Shown here one piece after another: positions 47,977-58,200 of a stretch of DNA of 64,000 nucleotides (its first letter is position 1; each line of letters begins with the position of its first letter). A model generated the notes under the pieces. That model saw nothing but the letters and a program-made list of their open reading frames with translations. It ran no database searches and was not told the DNA's origin. Source of the DNA: Desulfovibrio sp. (GTDB taxonomy: Bacteria > Desulfobacterota > Desulfovibrionia > Desulfovibrionales > Desulfovibrionaceae); the NCBI RefSeq assembly GCF_009712225.1, contig NZ_WASP01000005.1, positions 1 to 64,000 of the forward strand. Reading direction: 5' to 3'. The translations under genes and the position numbers were made by a program.

Positions 47977-48150
47977 CCCGCATGCGCGGGGTGGGATGTC
48001 CTGCGGCGCGGGGACATGGCAGAGATTTTGCCTTGCTACCAAAGCTTGGTACGATTCAGCAGGTTAGTGGCAAGGGCAACCGACAGACATCTGACCCTGT
48101 CGTAAAGCGCACGTCCCTGCGCATAAAAAACTACAGAAAGGAGGAAGCCT

Positions 48151-48861
48151 ATGGGCGGCGGCGCATGGAAAGTCGCGTATGCCGACTTTGTTACGGCCAT
48201 GATGGCCTTCTTTCTTCTGCTGTGGATCCTCAGCATGGTTCCGCCGGAAACCAAGGCTGGCCTTGCCGCATATTTTAGTGGCGAACGCAATTTCGACTCC
48301 AGCTCCACATCACCCATCTCCAACAATCCGTTTATTCAAAATACGGATAAAATTGACGCGCGCGACCTCAAGATCAACGAAGTTGAAAAGTCGCATTATG
48401 CCATTGCCCAAAAAATCAAACAGATGCTCATGGCCGATGCCGTGCCGCAGAACTCCTCGGGCATCAGCGCCGACGACGTGGGCGTGCAGCTGCGCGTCAA
48501 TTCAGATGTCATGTTCAAGCCCGGCAGCATCGAGCTGCAACCGGAAGGCACCAAGGTGCTTGAAGCCGTGCTGAAGCTCATGAACGAATACAACCTGTAC
48601 CTTGTGGTGCGGGGGCATGCCGATTCAACTGAAGCCAAGCCTCCCTATGCTTCAGCCTGGGAACTTTCTGGCGGGCGCGCTGCAGCTATGGTGCACTACC
48701 TTGCCAGCCACGGCATCAAGCCCACGCGCATGCGCGCCGTAAGCTATGGCGACACGCGCCCCCTCAAGCCCGGCATTGACGAGCAGAGCCGCGCCCTGAA
48801 CAGGCGGGTCGAATTTTTCTTCCACCGGCCAGAGGTCATGTCGTACAGCGTTGTGTACTAG
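48151..48861 (+). CDS. motB: Flagellar motor stator protein MotB
   Basis: A 236-residue stator subunit. The single helix begins almost at once: MGGGAWKVAYADFVTAMMAFF contains the proton-carrying aspartate (YAD). A plug region follows, then an OmpA-like domain that binds peptidoglycan (GHADSTEAKPP ... NRRVEFFF). ATG 48151 has a perfect AAGGAGG 6 bases upstream. Most MotB proteins carry 15-25 extra basic residues before this point; here the in-frame upstream codons (TTERRKP) are basic but contain no start and soon meet a stop. Confidence 0.92.
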   Translation: MGGGAWKVAYADFVTAMMAFFLLLWILSMVPPETKAGLAAYFSGERNFDSSSTSPISNNPFIQNTDKIDARDLKINEVEKSHYAIAQKIKQMLMADAVPQNSSGISADDVGVQLRVNSDVMFKPGSIELQPEGTKVLEAVLKLMNEYNLYLVVRGHADSTEAKPPYASAWELSGGRAAAMVHYLASHGIKPTRMRAVSYGDTRPLKPGIDEQSRALNRRVEFFFHRPEVMSYSVVY

Positions 48862-48891
48862 ACAACCCAGCCAACCAGCCAGTTTCAACAG

Positions 48892-48926
48892 AGAGGCCCC
48901 CGTGGAATCCACAGGGGCCTCTTTTC
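48892..48926 (+). terminator. Terminator of motAB
   Basis: AGAGGCCCC / GGGGCCTCT with an inner TGGA / TCCA pairing, ending in TTTT. Confidence 0.85.
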
Positions 48927-48965
48927 ATATACGGCGCAGGATTGCCCCGATGATAGGAGCTGGCG

Positions 48966-50945
48966 CTATATTTTGCGCACCTCGGTGTACCATGAGGCGG
49001 CCTCTTCAAGCAGCTTGCCGGTACGCGCGGCCAGAGCCTGCGGGTCTTTAAGGTAACCGTCGAGCAACAGACTGGCGTCAAAGAGGTGGGTGGTCATGTC
49101 GGCAAGAATCCTGTCTTCCGCATCAGCCTTGAAGATGCGCAGCATGCTGCGCAGCAGCGGGTGGTCGCGGTTGACCTCCAGCACCTTCACAGGGATGGAG
49201 TCGTCTTTCTGCATGACCTTGAGCAGCTTTTCCATGGACGAAGACATGCCGCCGTCGGGCGAGACCAGCACGGCGGGGCTGTCGGCCAGACGGTGCGAAA
49301 CGCGCACGTCCGTAACCTTTTCGCCCAGAATGGCCTTCATTTTTTCCATGAGGGCGTCAAAGCTCGCACTGTCGTCTTCTGAAAGCGGCGCGGCGGCCTC
49401 GTTCTTGGGCTGTTCCTTGTCGGCAAAGTCGTTCAGGGCGTCGTCCGCCGCTGTTTCCACCGACTTGAATTCCCATTCCTTGTATTTGGCAAGGCTGTCC
49501 ATCACAAACTCGTCCACCGGCTCGTAGAGCCACAGCACTTCAATACCCTTACGGCGGAAGCGCTCCATATGGGGATTGAGACGGGCCGCCTCACGGTTCG
49601 GCGCTGCCACATACCAGATGGTCTTTTGTCCTTCGGGCGCGCGGGCCATGTATTCGTCGAGGCTCGTAAGCGCGTCAGCGTCAGCAAGAGTGGACGAATT
49701 GAAACGCAACAGGGCGCAGATGCGCTCGCGGTTTGCATAATCGTGGTAGCCCAGCTTAAAAACCTTGCCGTGCAGCTTCCAGAAGCGGCTGTATTTTTCC
49801 GCATCGTCCCTGGCCAACTTTTCAAGGTGCCCAAGGGCCTGCTTGACCAGCACCTGGCTGATCTTGCGCAGCACCACGTTTTCCTGCAGCGTCTCGCGCG
49901 AGATGTTGAGGGGCAGGTCTTCCGTATCCACCACGCCCTTCATGAAGGCCAGATATTCCGGCACAAGTTCCTTGTTGCGGTGCTGTATCAGCACGCGGCG
50001 GGCGTAGAGATCAAGACCCCAGTATTCGCGGTCGGCGCCAAAAAAGTCCTGAGCCGAATCGGGCGTGAACAGCAGGGCGTTGAACTGCACGGGCGCGTCC
50101 ACAGAAAGATGCAGCGTGTCCAGCGGTTCCTTGGCGTCGTAGGTCAGAGCCTTGTAGAAGGAATCGTACTGCTCCTTGGTGACCGAAAACTTGGGTTCGC
50201 GCCAGAGGGCAGGCTGGGTGTTGACCCGCTCGCCATCCACCAGAACGGGAAACGGCACAAAAGCCGAATGCTTGCGGATAATGGATTCAACGCGGAATTT
50301 TTCCGCAAATTCGGTGGCGTCGTCCTTGAGCCAGGCCTTGATGACCGTGCCGCGCTGCGGGGCGTCGCCCGTGGCGGGCTCAACGGTAAACGTGCCAAGA
50401 CCGTCGCTTATCCACACGCTGGCCTCGGCGTTGTCGCCAAAGGCTGGGCGCGAGGTGACCTCTACCTTGCTGGCCACCATGAAAACGGAATAGAAGCCCA
50501 CTCCAAAACGGCCAATAATGTTGGCCGCGTCGGCGGGTTTGGCTTCTGCGCCCTCTTCGTCAGATGCGGCTTCGGCGGCAGGGTCTGTGCCCTTGGCGGC
50601 GTTTTCAGCGGCCACATCTGCCAAAAACTGTTCGGAACCAGACCGGGCGATGGTGCCCAGATTTTCGGCCAGTTCTTCTGCTGTCATGCCCACGCCGGTA
50701 TCGGCAATGGTCAGCACCTTGGCGTCCTTGTCCAGGCTGATGCTGATTTCAAGCGGAAGATCAGCCACACTTGGGTTCTCGCCCTTGCTCATGCGGTAAC
50801 GCAATTTGTCCAGCGCGTCCGATGCATTGGAAACAAGTTCCCGCAAAAAAATTTCGCGATTGGTATACAGTGAATTGGTGAGGATATGCAGGACCTTGCG
50901 CACCTCAGCGCGGAATTGGCGGGAATTCTTACCAGCCTCTGCCAT
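48966..50945 (-). CDS. htpG: Hsp90 chaperone HtpG
   Basis: A 659-residue ATP-dependent chaperone. The ATP-binding signatures are [27 protein letters not shown] and GRFGVGFYS; the middle-domain [13 protein letters not shown] and NISRETLQ blocks are present. ATG 50945 has AGGAGG 6 bases upstream; the frame continues to 51167 without a ribosome site. Relative to E. coli HtpG there is about 23 residues of extra acidic, Ala-rich sequence at residues 111-140, directly in the ATP lid. It is divergent from cydA. Confidence 0.95.
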
Positions 50946-50974
50946 GACAAACCTCCTGAAAAACGATATGGTTG

Positions 50975-51002
50975 AAAATAATATCCCCTGTCGAATTTTC
51001 AA
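50975..51002 (-). promoter_or_regulatory. htpG promoter, possibly heat-shock type
   Basis: Minus strand TTGAAA (51002-50997), 16 bases, TATTTT (50980-50975). The -35 lies in CCCCTTGAAA, the core of sigma-32 -35 boxes, but no CCCCAT-type -10 is visible. Confidence 0.4.
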
Positions 51003-51185
51003 GGGGAACCACACAAAAAAACATCTGTTTTTTGAAGTGGGCTTTACCGCAACGCAGCGGGGAGACTGGCTGCGGCGGTAAAGTATTGGCCCGATAACAT
51101 GAAATAGATTTTCAATTAAAAGGGGGATAATTAATAATACCCGCGCCGCTAAAGGGCTGTCGGGCAAAATGATATTCGTAACTAC

Positions 51186-51214
51186 TTGCTATTCGATGGG
51201 AAAAAAGCTATTTC
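51186..51214 (+). promoter_or_regulatory. Candidate cydAB promoter
   Basis: TTGCTA (51186-51191), 17 bases, TATTTC (51209-51214). The start would be near 51221, about 22 bases before the ATG. Confidence 0.45.
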
Positions 51215-51242
51215 GCCTGAAGGATATTCAAGGAGGGCCTAC

Positions 51243-52559
51243 ATGGACGTTGTAATGCTTTCGCGTTTGCAATTCGCTGTGGCCGTTTTTTTCCATTTTA
51301 TATTCGTGCCGCTCACTCTCGGGCTTTCCGTCATTCTTGCCTGGATGGAAACCCGATATGTTCGCACCGGCGACGAATTCTGGAAAAAACAAGCCAAATT
51401 CTGGGGAAAACTTTTTCTCATCAACTTTACCCTGGGCGTGGTGACAGGTATCACCCTGGAATTCCAGTTTGGTACCAACTGGTCGCGCTACTCTGAGTAT
51501 GTGGGTGATATTTTTGGTTCATTGCTGGCTATTGAAGCCACGGTGGCCTTTTTTCTGGAATCCACGTTTCTTGCGGTCTGGCACTTTGGCTGGAAGCGGG
51601 TTGGCAAAAAAATGCACCTCGCCTCCATTTACATTGTGGCCTTTGCGGGCAACCTTTCTGCACTGTGGATCATCCTTGCCAACGGCTTCATGCAGCATCC
51701 TGTAGGCTACACCATCAATGAAGCCATGGGCCGCGCCGAGCTTGCCAACTTCTGGCAGGTGGTAACCAACGGTTACGCCTGGGGCATGTATGCCCATACC
51801 GTGCTTGCCTCGTGGGCAGTTGGCGGTTTTTTTGTGCTGGGCGTTTCGGCCTGGCATTTGCTGCGCAAAAGCAACGTGGAATTTTTCCGTGCATCGTTCA
51901 AGATGTCTGCGGTATTTACTCTGGTTCTTGTGCTGCTGCTGGGCCTTTCGGGCGACCAGCAGGGCAAGACCGTGGCCCAGTTGCAGCCCGCCAAGCTGGC
52001 CGCGCTGGAATCGCACTGGGAAACCGGGCGCAATGTGCCCTTTTATCTGCTGGCATGGCCCGATGAAGCCAACGAGGGCAACAAGGTGCAAGCCATTGGT
52101 ATTCCCGGCCTGCTGAGCTGGATTGCCTACGGCAGCACCGATGCCGAAGTTAAGGGCCTCAAAGACTTTGCCAAGGAAGACCGGCCCCCGGTTGTGCCCA
52201 CCTTCCTGAGCTTCCGTGGCATGATAGCCATGGCGGGCATTTTTGTGCTGCTGGCGGTTGGCGCATTTTTGCAGCGCAAAAAGGACGAACCCTGCCCGCT
52301 GCTGCTCAAGGCACTGGTATGGAACATTCCCCTGCCCTACATTGCCATTATGCTGGGTTGGGCTGTGGCAGAAATTGGTCGCCAGCCCTGGATTGTTTAC
52401 GGTCTCATGCGCACTTCTGATGCGGTTTCGCCAGTGCCAGCAGAAAATGTCGCCATATCGCTGGGCGGTTTTATTGTGGTGTATTCACTGCTGGGCCTGC
52501 TGGACATTTACTTGCTGCGTAAATACGCCATCAAGGGCCCCGACGCCCAGGAGGTATAG
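51243..52559 (+). CDS. cydA: Cytochrome bd quinol oxidase subunit I
   Basis: A 438-residue heme-bearing subunit that oxidises quinol and reduces oxygen to water. His18 in AVFFHFIF is the conserved heme ligand position near the N-terminus; GDIFGSLLAIEATVAFFLES and GRQPWIVYGLMRTSDAVS are the family blocks. It is shorter than E. coli CydA (about 520) because the quinol-binding loop is the short type. ATG 51243 has AGGAGG 6 bases upstream. In a strict sulfate reducer this oxidase protects against oxygen. Confidence 0.96.
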   Translation: MDVVMLSRLQFAVAVFFHFIFVPLTLGLSVILAWMETRYVRTGDEFWKKQAKFWGKLFLINFTLGVVTGITLEFQFGTNWSRYSEYVGDIFGSLLAIEATVAFFLESTFLAVWHFGWKRVGKKMHLASIYIVAFAGNLSALWIILANGFMQHPVGYTINEAMGRAELANFWQVVTNGYAWGMYAHTVLASWAVGGFFVLGVSAWHLLRKSNVEFFRASFKMSAVFTLVLVLLLGLSGDQQGKTVAQLQPAKLAALESHWETGRNVPFYLLAWPDEANEGNKVQAIGIPGLLSWIAYGSTDAEVKGLKDFAKEDRPPVVPTFLSFRGMIAMAGIFVLLAVGAFLQRKKDEPCPLLLKALVWNIPLPYIAIMLGWAVAEIGRQPWIVYGLMRTSDAVSPVPAENVAISLGGFIVVYSLLGLLDIYLLRKYAIKGPDAQEV

Positions 52560-52561
52560 CC

Positions 52562-53587
52562 ATGTTGGAAACCATCTGGTTTGTGCTGTGGGCGTTGTTG
52601 TGGGCCGTGTACTTTATTCTGGACGGTTTTGACCTGGGCCTTGGCGCGTTGCTGCCCTTTTTGGGCAAAAACGAGTCCGAGCGTCGCATCATGTACAATG
52701 CCGCCGGGCCTTTCTGGGACGGCAACGAAGTGTGGCTTATCTCTGCCGGCGGCGTGACCTTTGCGGCCTTTCCCAAGGCCTATGCGGTCATGTTCAGCGC
52801 GCTGTATGCCCCGCTTTTGCTGCTGCTTTTTGCACTGATCTTCCGGGCCGTTTCATTCGAGTTTCGCAACAAGGTGGAACACGATAGCTGGCGCGCCCTG
52901 TGGGACTGTGTACACTTTCTTTCCAACCTCGTGCCCTGCGTGCTTTTGGGTGTGGCCTTTGCCAACCTGTTCATGGGTATTCCCGTTGACGCCAAGGGTG
53001 TGTACCACGGCAACCTGCTTGGCCTGCTGAGCATTTACGGCCTTGCGGGCGGCGTGTTCTTTTTGTGCATGTTTACGCTGCACGGTTCGCTGTGGCTGGC
53101 TATCAAAAGCACGGGCAGCCTGCAAACCCGCGCCGTAGCCTCTGCCACCTTTTTGTGGCCCCTCATGCTGGTGCTGCTGGTGGTGTTTCTGGTGCTTACA
53201 GCCCTGTACACCAAGCTTTATGCCAACTATCTTGCCATGCCTGTACTCTTTGTGCTGCCCTTGCTGGCCCTGGGCGGCCTTGTGGGTGCGCGGGTTATGC
53301 TGGCTGCGGGCAAGCTGTGGCTGGCATGGGCGTGCAGTGCCGTGTTTATCCTCGGCGTTACCTTCTTTGGCGTGGCGGGCATGTTCCCCGGCATGATCAT
53401 TTCTTCCATTGATCCTGCCGCTACAGTCACCGCCTTTAACGGAGCCTCAAGCCAGCTCACTCTCAAGATAATGCTGGGCGTTGCCCTGGTGATGGTTCCC
53501 ATTGTACTTGCCTACCAGTTCTGGCTGTACAAAACCTTCTCTGCCCCGGTAACCGACGAAGACCTCAAGGACGAGCATGCCTACTAA
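52562..53587 (+). CDS. cydB: Cytochrome bd quinol oxidase subunit II
   Basis: A 341-residue membrane subunit with eight or nine helices that stabilises CydA. The start WFVLWALLWAVYFILDGFDLG and GPFWDGNEVWLI are diagnostic. It starts 2 bases after the cydA stop, with GGAGG 7 bases before the ATG. A strong terminator follows. No cydX-like small gene is visible between it and the terminator. Confidence 0.96.
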   Translation: MLETIWFVLWALLWAVYFILDGFDLGLGALLPFLGKNESERRIMYNAAGPFWDGNEVWLISAGGVTFAAFPKAYAVMFSALYAPLLLLLFALIFRAVSFEFRNKVEHDSWRALWDCVHFLSNLVPCVLLGVAFANLFMGIPVDAKGVYHGNLLGLLSIYGLAGGVFFLCMFTLHGSLWLAIKSTGSLQTRAVASATFLWPLMLVLLVVFLVLTALYTKLYANYLAMPVLFVLPLLALGGLVGARVMLAAGKLWLAWACSAVFILGVTFFGVAGMFPGMIISSIDPAATVTAFNGASSQLTLKIMLGVALVMVPIVLAYQFWLYKTFSAPVTDEDLKDEHAY

Positions 53588-53609
53588 CATGCTCTGCTGA
53601 TTGATCGAC

Positions 53610-53643
53610 AAAAAGTCCCGCGCTACTAGCGCGGGACTTTTTT
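53610..53643 (+). terminator. Terminator of cydAB
   Basis: 15-base perfect stem AAAAAGTCCCGCGCT / AGCGCGGGACTTTTT with a 3-base loop and a T-run. Confidence 0.95.
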
Positions 53644-53808
53644 ATTGCCCGTCCAAATCCTGGTCCTATGCCCTGCAATCAGCGAGCTCCGTCAGATGAA
53701 CAGCCAGATTGCCACGCGTACGCACCCAGCAGATGCCCTGTGGGGGATTGGCATTTCTGCCCCCGTCAGGCAACACATGGCAGTTGCCACAGCTCAAGGA
53801 CATCGCGC

Positions 53809-53853
53809 AAAAAAACCGCACCGGTGGGCAATCTGGTGCCCAGCCGGTGCGGT
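53809..53853 (-). terminator. Terminator of the 53883-54773 membrane-protein gene
   Basis: Minus strand ACCGCACCGG / CCGGTGCGGT with an inner TGGGC / GCCCA pairing, followed by seven T. It begins 30 bases after the gene's stop. Confidence 0.9.
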
Positions 53854-53882
53854 CATAGTGTCTGCTAGTGTTTGCAGCGCGG

Positions 53883-54773
53883 TCAGTCGGTGGATTCAAC
53901 CTCGCGTACGCAGTACCCCTGATGCCGCAGAGGCGTAAAATAATTCGTGCCCCAAGTTACGGCCAATACAAAAACTGCCGCAAAAAGACCAATAGCCGGG
54001 CTCCACAAGGGGCTGGCAGAGAGCGCCAGACGCATGAGCAACGTGCCTATGACAAACCCCGAATTACGGAATACGGCGTGGAATGCAGGCATGTACCGCT
54101 GGGCAATCAGCACCATGGAAATATCTGCAAAAATCAGCACCGTATAGAGCGTTTCAAAAAACTTGAGGTCTTCACCGGTTTTTACAAAGTGCGTGAAATC
54201 CCTGAAGCCGATGAACAAAAATATGACAAACAAGGCCAGAGCCAGCATTTTTTTGCTCATGACATAGCGCATGCGCAGGTCAGGCGTTGCGATAAAATGC
54301 AGGTGCTGACGGGCAATACGCTTGTACAGCCCAAGGCACATGTATACCGCCAATGCGCCAGCACCTGAAACCGCAATGCTGATGACTGGCAAAAGATCGT
54401 TGACCACGCTCACGGGTTCCGGCAGGTGGGCCAGCTCCTTAAAGGCGTTACGCAGCAGAATGAGCGTCAGGATTTCAAACTGTTTGCCCATGGACTGCGA
54501 AAGTGAACTGGGTATCGCCAGAATGAGGCTCATGACCTCAAGCCCAAGTATGAGCGTGAAGGCCAGATGAATGGCATAAAAATGGCTATGCGGCGTAATA
54601 TTTGCCAGCCACGGCGGCAGAACCCCCAAGCGCTTGAGCTCTACCCCAACAAGAGCCAGCAGATATACCCAGAGGATGCACAGGGCCACGCGGCGCTGGG
54701 TGGCGGCACGTTCCCACGCAGAGTGCAGCCAGTCAAAAACATCCGTAATGGGCTGTAGTTTTCCAATAAACAT
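53883..54773 (-). CDS. Uncharacterised integral membrane protein, 296 residues
   Basis: Predicted to have seven or so membrane helices, for example LCILWVYLLALVGVEL, FYAIHLAFTLILGLEVMSLIL, ALALFVIFLFIGF and PAIGLFAAVFVLAVTW. A basic cytoplasmic loop (YKRIARQHLHFIATPDLRMRY) lies mid-protein. I cannot place it in a named family. ATG 54773 has AGGGAG 8 bases upstream, and it has its own good promoter and terminator, so it is a single-gene unit. Confidence 0.8.
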   Translation of the reverse strand: MFIGKLQPITDVFDWLHSAWERAATQRRVALCILWVYLLALVGVELKRLGVLPPWLANITPHSHFYAIHLAFTLILGLEVMSLILAIPSSLSQSMGKQFEILTLILLRNAFKELAHLPEPVSVVNDLLPVISIAVSGAGALAVYMCLGLYKRIARQHLHFIATPDLRMRYVMSKKMLALALFVIFLFIGFRDFTHFVKTGEDLKFFETLYTVLIFADISMVLIAQRYMPAFHAVFRNSGFVIGTLLMRLALSASPLWSPAIGLFAAVFVLAVTWGTNYFTPLRHQGYCVREVESTD

Positions 54774-54829
54774 GCGGGTTACTCCCTAAGTAATTGTCGG
54801 CGGCTGCCGCAGCAGTTCCGTCTGGCAGA

Positions 54830-54857
54830 AGAATATCCACAGCTTGCCAAATGTCAA
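54830..54857 (-). promoter_or_regulatory. Promoter of the 54773 membrane-protein gene
   Basis: Minus strand consensus TTGACA (54857-54852), 16 bases, TATTCT (54835-54830). Confidence 0.7.
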
Positions 54858-55237
54858 AGACTACTAATCCTAATATGGTGATTGCCTAACCGCTCCGCGG
54901 GCCCAGGGCCAAGCCCTGCGCACTTGCCAAGTATCAATATAGAACGTAGAGAAAAGGCTTCCCCCGCGTTACAGATTATCGGCGTACCCGGTGATACTGA
55001 AGGTTGCGGGCCGCAAGCGGCCTGACAATAGCGGGCTGCCCCCACCTGCCATGCCGCCCGACCCCGCAAGCTGACGGGCCTCGGTACGGCATGTTTGGCT
55101 ATTGGGCGGCTGCCCGCATGGCAGGTCACTGCCGCAACACCACGCGGGAAACAGGGCTGAGGGTTGTGCATACCCCGCCCTGCCTCCACTGATTTGACCG
55201 GCGGTAACGCCGCAAGAGCTTCATGAGGTAGAACGTC
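54858..55237. other. GC-rich intergenic region upstream of the lactate-dehydrogenase-like gene
   Basis: About 380 bases with several inverted repeats, e.g. GGCCG-CAAG-CGGCC (55009-55022) and GGCG-GTAA-CGCC near 55200. No clear promoter or gene is seen. A long structured leader is possible. Confidence 0.4.
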
Positions 55238-58200
55238 ATGCCCCATAAGGGTCCGCATATCTCCATTTCTCCCGACTATGTGGTGAACAGAATTCTGCGT
55301 ATCAACATTGATGACTTTGCAGAATGGCCGGAATCTGTCCGTAATCTGGCCATCGCCATAGCCGAAGAACTTTTTCTGGTGGCCTACAACCCCTTTATCA
55401 ATGCGGAAACTGTCCGCACCAGCGTGCGCGAGAGCTTTGACAAGGAATCCGTGTCGCTGGCGCACTACTACGCCACGGCCATCAGCGAAGGCCTCACCAT
55501 GTTCTGGTCGGCCCACGAGGCTGAAACTGCCTTTCGCTCCAAGCTGGTGGACGCGCTGCACAACGTTCTGCCCGAAGAATGTATTCTGACCAATCCGGCG
55601 GCCATGGTCGAATCAGCCACCGATGCCACCGACCTGCGTATGGAACTGCCCCTGCTGGTGGTGGAACCCGACAATACCGAACAGGTTGCCGAGCTGGTCA
55701 AACTCGCCAACGACATGAAGTTTGCGCTCATTCCCCGTGGCGGCGGCTCCGGCATGACCGGCGGCGCTGTGCCCGCACGCAAGCGCACGGTTATTGTCAG
55801 CCTTACCCGCCTTACGCGCATCGGGCCCGTTGATCTTGAAGCCATGACAGTTACCTGTCAGGCCGGTGCCATCACCCAGGCCGTCATCAACGCCGTGGAC
55901 GCCAAGGGTGCGCTTTTTTCCGTTGACCCGGCATCCAAGCAGGCCTCTACCATCGGCGGCAACGTGTCAGAAAACGCTGGCGGCCCCAGCGCTTTTGAAT
56001 ACGGCACCACCCTCGATAATCTGCTGTGGTGGCGAATGGTTACGCCCACAGGTGAGATTATCACCGTTGAGCGAGAAAACCACCCCCGCCACAAGATACT
56101 GCCCGACGAAACCGCTGTCTTTGTGGTCAAGGACGTGAGCGGCGGCGTGCGCAACGTGGTGCACCTGCGGGGCGACGAAATTCGCCTGCCCGGCCTTGGC
56201 AAGGACGTGACCAACAAGGTTCTGGGCGGCCTGCCGGGCATGCAGAAAGAAGGCGTGGACGGCATTATCACCGAAGCCTGCTTTATCGTGCACCCCAAAC
56301 CCAAGCACAGCCGCGTCATGGTGCTTGAATTCTTTGGCCGCTCCATGCACCCCGCCGCCGTGGTAGTGCGCGAGCTGGTTGCCCTGCGCAACCGCATCCG
56401 CCAGGAGGGCGACTACGCCCACCTTTCGGCCATGGAAGAATTCAACGCCAAGTACGTGCAGGCCATCGAATACAAGCGCAAGTCTGAAAAATACGAAGGC
56501 TCGCCTATTTCGGTCATTATCCTGCAGGTGGACGGCGACGATCCCTACCTGCTCGACAAGTGCGTGGGCGACATTGTGAGCGTTGTCGAGCAGCAGGACA
56601 ATGTGGATATTATCGTTGCCGCCGACGAAAAGGAAGGCGAACGCTTCTGGGAAGACCGCCACAGACTCTCGGCCATCGCCAAGCGCACCTCTGGTTTTAA
56701 AATGAACGAGGACGTGGTCATTCCCATGGATCGCATCCCCGATTTTGCGCTGTTCCTCGAGCAGATCAATCTTGAATGCACGGCGGCGGCCTACCGCCAC
56801 GCCCTGCAGGAAGTGGGACGCCTGCCGGGTTTTCCCATGGAAGACAAGGACTTCAACCGCGAATTTTCGCAAGCCTCCAAGGCTGCCTCTGGCGATGTTG
56901 CCGCCACTGAAGTTTCAGACATGGAACTGGCCGCCCGCGCGGAGGACTTTCTTGCCAAACTCAAGGAAAAATATCCCCACCTTGCCAAAAAGATCGACAA
57001 GATCAGGGAATACATGGATGCCAGCCGCATTGTTGTGGCCAGCCACATGCACGCTGGCGACGGCAACTGCCATGTGAACATCCCCGTCAACTCCAACGAC
57101 GCCCTCATGCTGGAAGAAGCGGAAGAAACCGCTGCCCGCATCATGGCAGAATGTCAGGAGATGGGCGGCGAGGTTTCGGGCGAGCACGGCATCGGCATCA
57201 CCAAGATTGCCTTTTTCGGCAAAGACAAGATGGACGCGCTGCGCGCCTTCAAAGAGCGCGTTGATCCCCGCGACGTCATGAACCCGGCCAAGCTGGTGTT
57301 CCGCGAACTGCCGGTGCGCCCCTTCACCTTTTCGTTCAACAGGCTCATCCGCGATATCCGCGAGAGCGGCCTGCCCGACAAGGAAAAGCTCATCAGCCTG
57401 CTTACCTCCATTCAGGTGTGCACCCGCTGCGGCAAGTGCAAACAGGTCTGCTCCATGTGCTACCCCGAGCGCTCCATGCAGTACCACCCCCGCAACAAAA
57501 ACATGGTGCTGGGCATGCTGCTTGAGGCTGTGTACTACAGTCAGGTCAACAAGGGCCGCATTGACGAAAGCCTGCACAAGGCCCTGCGCGACATTGTGGA
57601 GCACTGTACGGCCTGTGGGCGCTGCATGGCCAACTGCCCGGTCAAGATTCCTTCTGGCGAGGTGGCGCTTACCCTGCGCGCCCTGCTGGAACACGAAGGC
57701 GCGGGTGGTCACCCCATCAAGGGGCATGCCCTTGAATGGCTTTCGCGCGACATCCAGCACCGTGTGCCCAAGGCCGCCAAAATGGCATCTCTGGGCCAGA
57801 AGATGCAAAACAAGTTTCTTGGTTTTGTGCCTGAAATGTGGAAGCGGCGCATAAAGAGCCCGCTGTTCTCCGGGCGTGGCCCCAAGATGGGCTATACCAA
57901 CCTGTACGAAGCCCTCAAGCTGCACAGGGGTTCCATCTTTGCGCCTGCCGAGCCCACGCCCGGCATGCCCTGCGTGCTCTACTTCCCCGGTTGCGGCGGT
58001 GCGCTGTTCTATGACCGCATCGGTGTTTCGTCTGTCATGCTGCTGCTCAAGGCGGGCTTTGCCGTTGCCGTACCGCCCAGGCACCTGTGCTGCGGCTTCC
58101 CCCTGCTGGCGGCTGGCATGGATACGGCCTTTGAAGACAACATGGCCCAGAACCGCCAGTATCTGGCCTCCATGCTGCGCAATCTCGCCAAGCAGGGCTT

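Noticed and set aside
54961..55237. Possible cobalamin riboswitch upstream of the lactate-dehydrogenase-like gene
   Set aside because: GGCAGGTCACTG and GGGAAACAGGG look suggestive, but their order is reversed relative to the riboswitch, the downstream gene is not cobalamin-related, and no B12 box follows.
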